Positions 61,177-64,000 of a DNA stretch of 64,000 nt are shown here, in pieces; the first letter of the stretch is position 1, and each line of letters starts with the position of its first letter. The notes under the pieces are model-generated. The model was given only the letters and a program-made list of their open reading frames with translations. It was not told the DNA's origin and did not search any database. A program made the position numbers and the translations under genes. The stretch comes from Cryoendolithus antarcticus (Eukaryota > Ascomycota > Dothideomycetes > Cladosporiales > Cladosporiaceae), in contig NAJO01000023.1 of NCBI GenBank assembly GCA_002077065.1, forward strand, positions 186,001 through 250,000. Reading direction: 5' to 3'.

Positions 61177-63468
61177 TTATTCATGCTTCAGATGCCACAT
61201 CGGATGCCTCGCCTTACTGTATCCCACTCCATCATACCACTCGCCTTTGCAATTCTTCGGGAGCGGATGATACTCTCTCCTCCGTTGCGCATCACGAAGC
61301 CCAGGTCCCACAAGAATCCAATTCCCATCGCCAGGACTAGGAGGCGGCGTCACCATTCGAGATGGTGCTTCCGGCTCCAAATTCACTAATTGGACATAGG
61401 GACCCTGCGGACGCTGCCCTGCCATTGTGCTCTCGGCCTCGATATGCGAGATCAAGTGATTGCCGCCTCCACAGAAGTAGCCTTGTCGTACTGGATACCA
61501 GCGCCAGTTCATCGGACAGACGCCTTTGCCAGCTTGAGCGAGGTGATCCGAGACTTCATCGTCATACTCGGCAAGCCTCTTGGGACCCTTCCGTACGGCA
61601 ACTTGCCTTGCTCCACCGCCCCAATTGGCGGTGTTGTATCCGGCGATAGTCGTTGAGCCTGTAAACTGAGGCCGGCGTCGGAAGGGGACAGTGTGGCAGT
61701 GCCGCCAGTCCCTCTCGGCGAGGTGGGGTGATATGAAGATATTGATGCCACCCTGTCCCTGCATCGCAAAGCCCGCCGATGCCATTCGTATTGCAGGCGC
61801 GAGACCCATTTGCTGCAGTATGGCGTTTGCCTGCTCAACGGCGTGCATCTGACCATGAGTCAGCGAGTTCGTCTTCTTGTTCATACCCACGCAGACACCA
61901 GCGCCCTGCGCAAACGCAGACGTAGCAGGAGCTTTGCGCTGGACGTGATTAATTCCACCGGACGTTGACGTGCCCGCTATGTGGATGCTTTTGCTCGTAC
62001 CTATTACATCCGAAGTAGCAGAATAGTGCGACTGGACTAGCGGTCTGATCTGAGATTGTTGTGTCGTGTGAGCTGGTGGAGGCAGGGCTTGCGCTTGCCT
62101 CGCCGCATACTGCATCTGTTGTCCATTGCTCCCGTGAGAGCGCTGCTGAGTCTGCGCTTGCGTAGTCGCATAATGGCCCTGTTGGACGCCTTGCTGTACC
62201 GAGATCGCTTGAGGTACATGGGCCGTCTGCACGCCTCCATGCGATGTTGTTCGCGTGCTCAATGACGAAGCTTGCGTCTGCACCGATTCTGTATATGTTG
62301 AGCTTTGCATGGAGCCCACGACAGGCGGCCGTACATGGGCCTGGCCACTCGAATGCTGTGTAAATAGCTGTGGAGGTACCACTTGACGATCAGGAGGCGT
62401 TTGTACCGCTCTGGACAGAGTCATCTGCGCACTAGATGGCGAGGGACGCATCACCGCGGGTGCTGTAAACGTTGGACTCTGTACCGGAGTTGCGGAACAT
62501 GGCTGTACATGGGGTGGGGTGCTGTACTGCTGTGTGGATTGCTGCATCGATGCGGTCTGAGCTAATGGGGGCGTTTGTACAGCACCGTACGAGGTTGCCC
62601 GCATGTTTGACGAAGAGGACTGGATCTGCGCCGGTGCCATGATTGTTGGGGCTTGCATAGAACTTGCGATTTGCCGCTGACCGTATGCTTGCGCACTGGA
62701 CTGCTGACTACTTTGCCGCGTGTCGACGACTTGACCTAGCGCGGGCGCTTGGACGGCGCTGTATGATATAGTCCGCGTTGTCGACGAGGAAGATCGCATT
62801 TCCGCTGGTGCTGTGAATGTTGTAGTCTGCATCGGGCTGACTATGTGCGGTTGTGTGTTCGTATGGGTCGTGGATTGCTGCATATCATATGTCGTCGGCT
62901 GAGATGAGGTATCTTGCATTGTATGCGTGATTCGGGACGTTGAATGATGTCGCTCGAGCGGCGCACGCTGAGCCAGGATTTGTTGCTGGTGCTGCTGCTG
63001 ATACAGAGGCTGCTGGACCGGTGCGAGCTGAGACGGGATCGGTGTATGCTGTACATATTGGGTCTGCTGCACTGCAGGAGGTGATGGTAGAGGCTGCTGG
63101 TGCTGATTCTGCTGGCCAGGTGCTACTACTGGCGCTGAGTACGTTCGCTGCATCTGCTGCACAATCTGCGGCTGTACAGCATCCTGCGGCACGACCTGCT
63201 GCGACCCCTGCCTTGGCACACGCCGTACAGTTCTCGTCCTAATAGTTTCCGAAGTAGGTTGATACGGTCCAACGTGACCAGCGTACTCAAAGATGCCATC
63301 GCCTTTCGGTCTACTTGATTCTGGACCCTCTACGATGCGCGCAAGGCCGTTCTCAACACGCCAGCGCCGGAAGTTAGGATCCACCCAGCCAGGTGGTGGA
63401 GGGCTGCGAGGTCGAGGGGCTGGAGCCCGTGGAGTTTGAGGTATGTGCGGCTGTTGATTGGGGTCCAT
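61177..63468 (-). CDS. Family 2 copy 2: Gln-rich protein with CPMNWRWYP module
   Basis: 763 aa, single exon. The N-terminus has a conserved-looking block (GWVDPNFRRWRVENGLARIV, then GDGIFEYAGHVGPYQP). About 400 residues of Gln/Thr/Ser/Val-rich near-repetitive text follow (units like QSSSSTTRTISYSAVQAPAL). A folded part has GGINIFISPHLAERDWRHCH and FRRRPQFTGSTTIAGYNTA. The module then repeats copy 1: YDDEVSDHLAQAGKGV, CPMNWRWYPVRQGYFCGG, NHLISHIEAEST, MVTPPPSPGDGNW, LPKNCKGEWYDGVGY and ARHPMWHLKHE. It lacks the intron found in copy 1 at the CGG site. Function unknown. Confidence 0.7.
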   Translation of the reverse strand: MDPNQQPHIPQTPRAPAPRPRSPPPPGWVDPNFRRWRVENGLARIVEGPESSRPKGDGIFEYAGHVGPYQPTSETIRTRTVRRVPRQGSQQVVPQDAVQPQIVQQMQRTYSAPVVAPGQQNQHQQPLPSPPAVQQTQYVQHTPIPSQLAPVQQPLYQQQHQQQILAQRAPLERHHSTSRITHTMQDTSSQPTTYDMQQSTTHTNTQPHIVSPMQTTTFTAPAEMRSSSSTTRTISYSAVQAPALGQVVDTRQSSQQSSAQAYGQRQIASSMQAPTIMAPAQIQSSSSNMRATSYGAVQTPPLAQTASMQQSTQQYSTPPHVQPCSATPVQSPTFTAPAVMRPSPSSAQMTLSRAVQTPPDRQVVPPQLFTQHSSGQAHVRPPVVGSMQSSTYTESVQTQASSLSTRTTSHGGVQTAHVPQAISVQQGVQQGHYATTQAQTQQRSHGSNGQQMQYAARQAQALPPPAHTTQQSQIRPLVQSHYSATSDVIGTSKSIHIAGTSTSGGINHVQRKAPATSAFAQGAGVCVGMNKKTNSLTHGQMHAVEQANAILQQMGLAPAIRMASAGFAMQGQGGINIFISPHLAERDWRHCHTVPFRRRPQFTGSTTIAGYNTANWGGGARQVAVRKGPKRLAEYDDEVSDHLAQAGKGVCPMNWRWYPVRQGYFCGGGNHLISHIEAESTMAGQRPQGPYVQLVNLEPEAPSRMVTPPPSPGDGNWILVGPGLRDAQRRREYHPLPKNCKGEWYDGVGYSKARHPMWHLKHE

Positions 63469-63804
63469 GTTGATGATTTTGCGTCAGAAGGGCGATGTAA
63501 TGGACGAGATAGATGTTGTCGAGAGAAGCGGCGATGGCAAAGACCTGCCACATGTCGTAAAGTCGGTTGGTCAGATGAATGGGCCGGAGAGGTTGATGCC
63601 TGGCTTGCTGTATAGTGCATGTCGGCAGCGTTAGGCTGGTCGCCATTGACTGCGGTGCGGCCGCAACGAGAGAATGCAGTGCCTGCGTTTGTCGTAGCCG
63701 CCAACTGCAGCCAACTTCAGTTTACCAAACACTTGGTGAATGATAGCGTGAAAGTCGAAGTACATCAGAAGAACACAAACTCCGATTCCTAGCCTTCGAG
63801 CACC
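63469..63804. other. Intergenic between family 2 copies 2 and 3
   Basis: 336 bases; promoter of copy 2 and 3' end of copy 3. Nothing else was seen. Confidence 0.35.
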
Positions 63805-64000
63805 CTACCGCTTATGCCTCCACATCTCGTGCCTGTGATCGCAGTAACGGTCCCCATCCCACCACTGGCCCCTGTAATTCTTCGGCAAAGGTACCTTGTT
63901 CGCCCTTCTAAACCCTTCCCTATCAAGATTATAGAACCCATCTCCATCCCCAGGCGGCGGTTTGATCACTCGATCGATGACTGTAGGCGCTCCATTGACT
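63805..64000 (-). CDS. Family 2 copy 3, C-terminal end, cut by right edge
   Basis: The last 64 or so codons of a third paralogue. The visible text has IDRVIKPPPGDGDGFYNL, RRANKVPLPKNYRGQWWDGD and HRHEMWRHKR before a TAG at 63805-63807. It matches the PPPSPGDGN, PLPKN-x-x-G-x-W-Y-D-G and RH-x-MW endings of copies 1 and 2. The rest lies outside the window. Confidence 0.7.
   Translation of the reverse strand, partial: VNGAPTVIDRVIKPPPGDGDGFYNLDREGFRRANKVPLPKNYRGQWWDGDRYCDHRHEMWRHKR

Noticed and set aside
61200..63400. CRISPR-like or satellite array in the CAG/CTG-rich region
   Set aside because: Repeats are irregular and explained by Gln-rich coding sequence; there are no spacers of constant length.

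Overview
The window reads as nuclear DNA of a filamentous ascomycete. The genes are split by short introns, mostly 47-60 nt, with GTRAGT-type donors and CTRAC or CTGAC branch sites. There is one gene every 1.5-2 kb on both strands, and several families are typical of Pezizomycotina (TCO89, NTF2-like secreted proteins, fungal death-fold N-terminal proteins). Dothideomycetes, perhaps a capnodialean, is my best guess, but that is inference. No rRNA, tRNA, CRISPR array, transposase or viral gene was recognised.

1-13 kb is a conserved housekeeping block. It holds lysyl-tRNA synthetase (cut by the left edge), GPI16 and LUC7 sharing a divergent promoter, the PHD/TFIIS-like/SPOC factor BYE1, a ZNF830-type zinc-finger protein, a four-exon secreted NTF2-like protein and the splicing factor SAF4. 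13-20 kb is looser: an FAD monooxygenase, a broken SMP-30-type beta-propeller remnant, a shortened F-box protein, an acidic ORF, a 47-residue membrane peptide and a cupin.

21-36.7 kb carries metabolic and regulatory genes. These are a mitochondrial short-chain dehydrogenase, a secreted aspartic protease, a 1,576-residue ankyrin/RCC1/double-BTB protein, a 2-oxoglutarate/Fe(II) oxygenase, the ribosome-rescue GTPase HBS1 and a phosphate-type MFS permease. 37.5-49.3 kb has a protein with a fungal NLR-type N-terminal domain but no NTPase, a small GPI-anchored-type protein, TCO89 of TORC1, a Thr-nucleophile asparaginase, a ketoreductase and a six-exon beta-carbonic anhydrase.

50-64 kb is the most unusual part. 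Two unrelated families that I do not recognise each occur as three local copies. Family 1 (50.1-56.2 kb, plus strand) has one copy with a single nonsense codon, one copy missing its N-terminal half, and one copy split by in-frame stops. Family 2 (59.1-64.0 kb, minus strand) has Gln-rich N-termini and a conserved C-terminal module built around CPMNWRWYP and PLPKN; its third copy runs off the right edge. Ordinary genes (an RG-rich conserved protein and an SDR) sit between the two arrays. The pattern suggests local duplication followed by decay, and the copy A stop fits a C-to-T change in a CpA context as made by repeat-induced point mutation.
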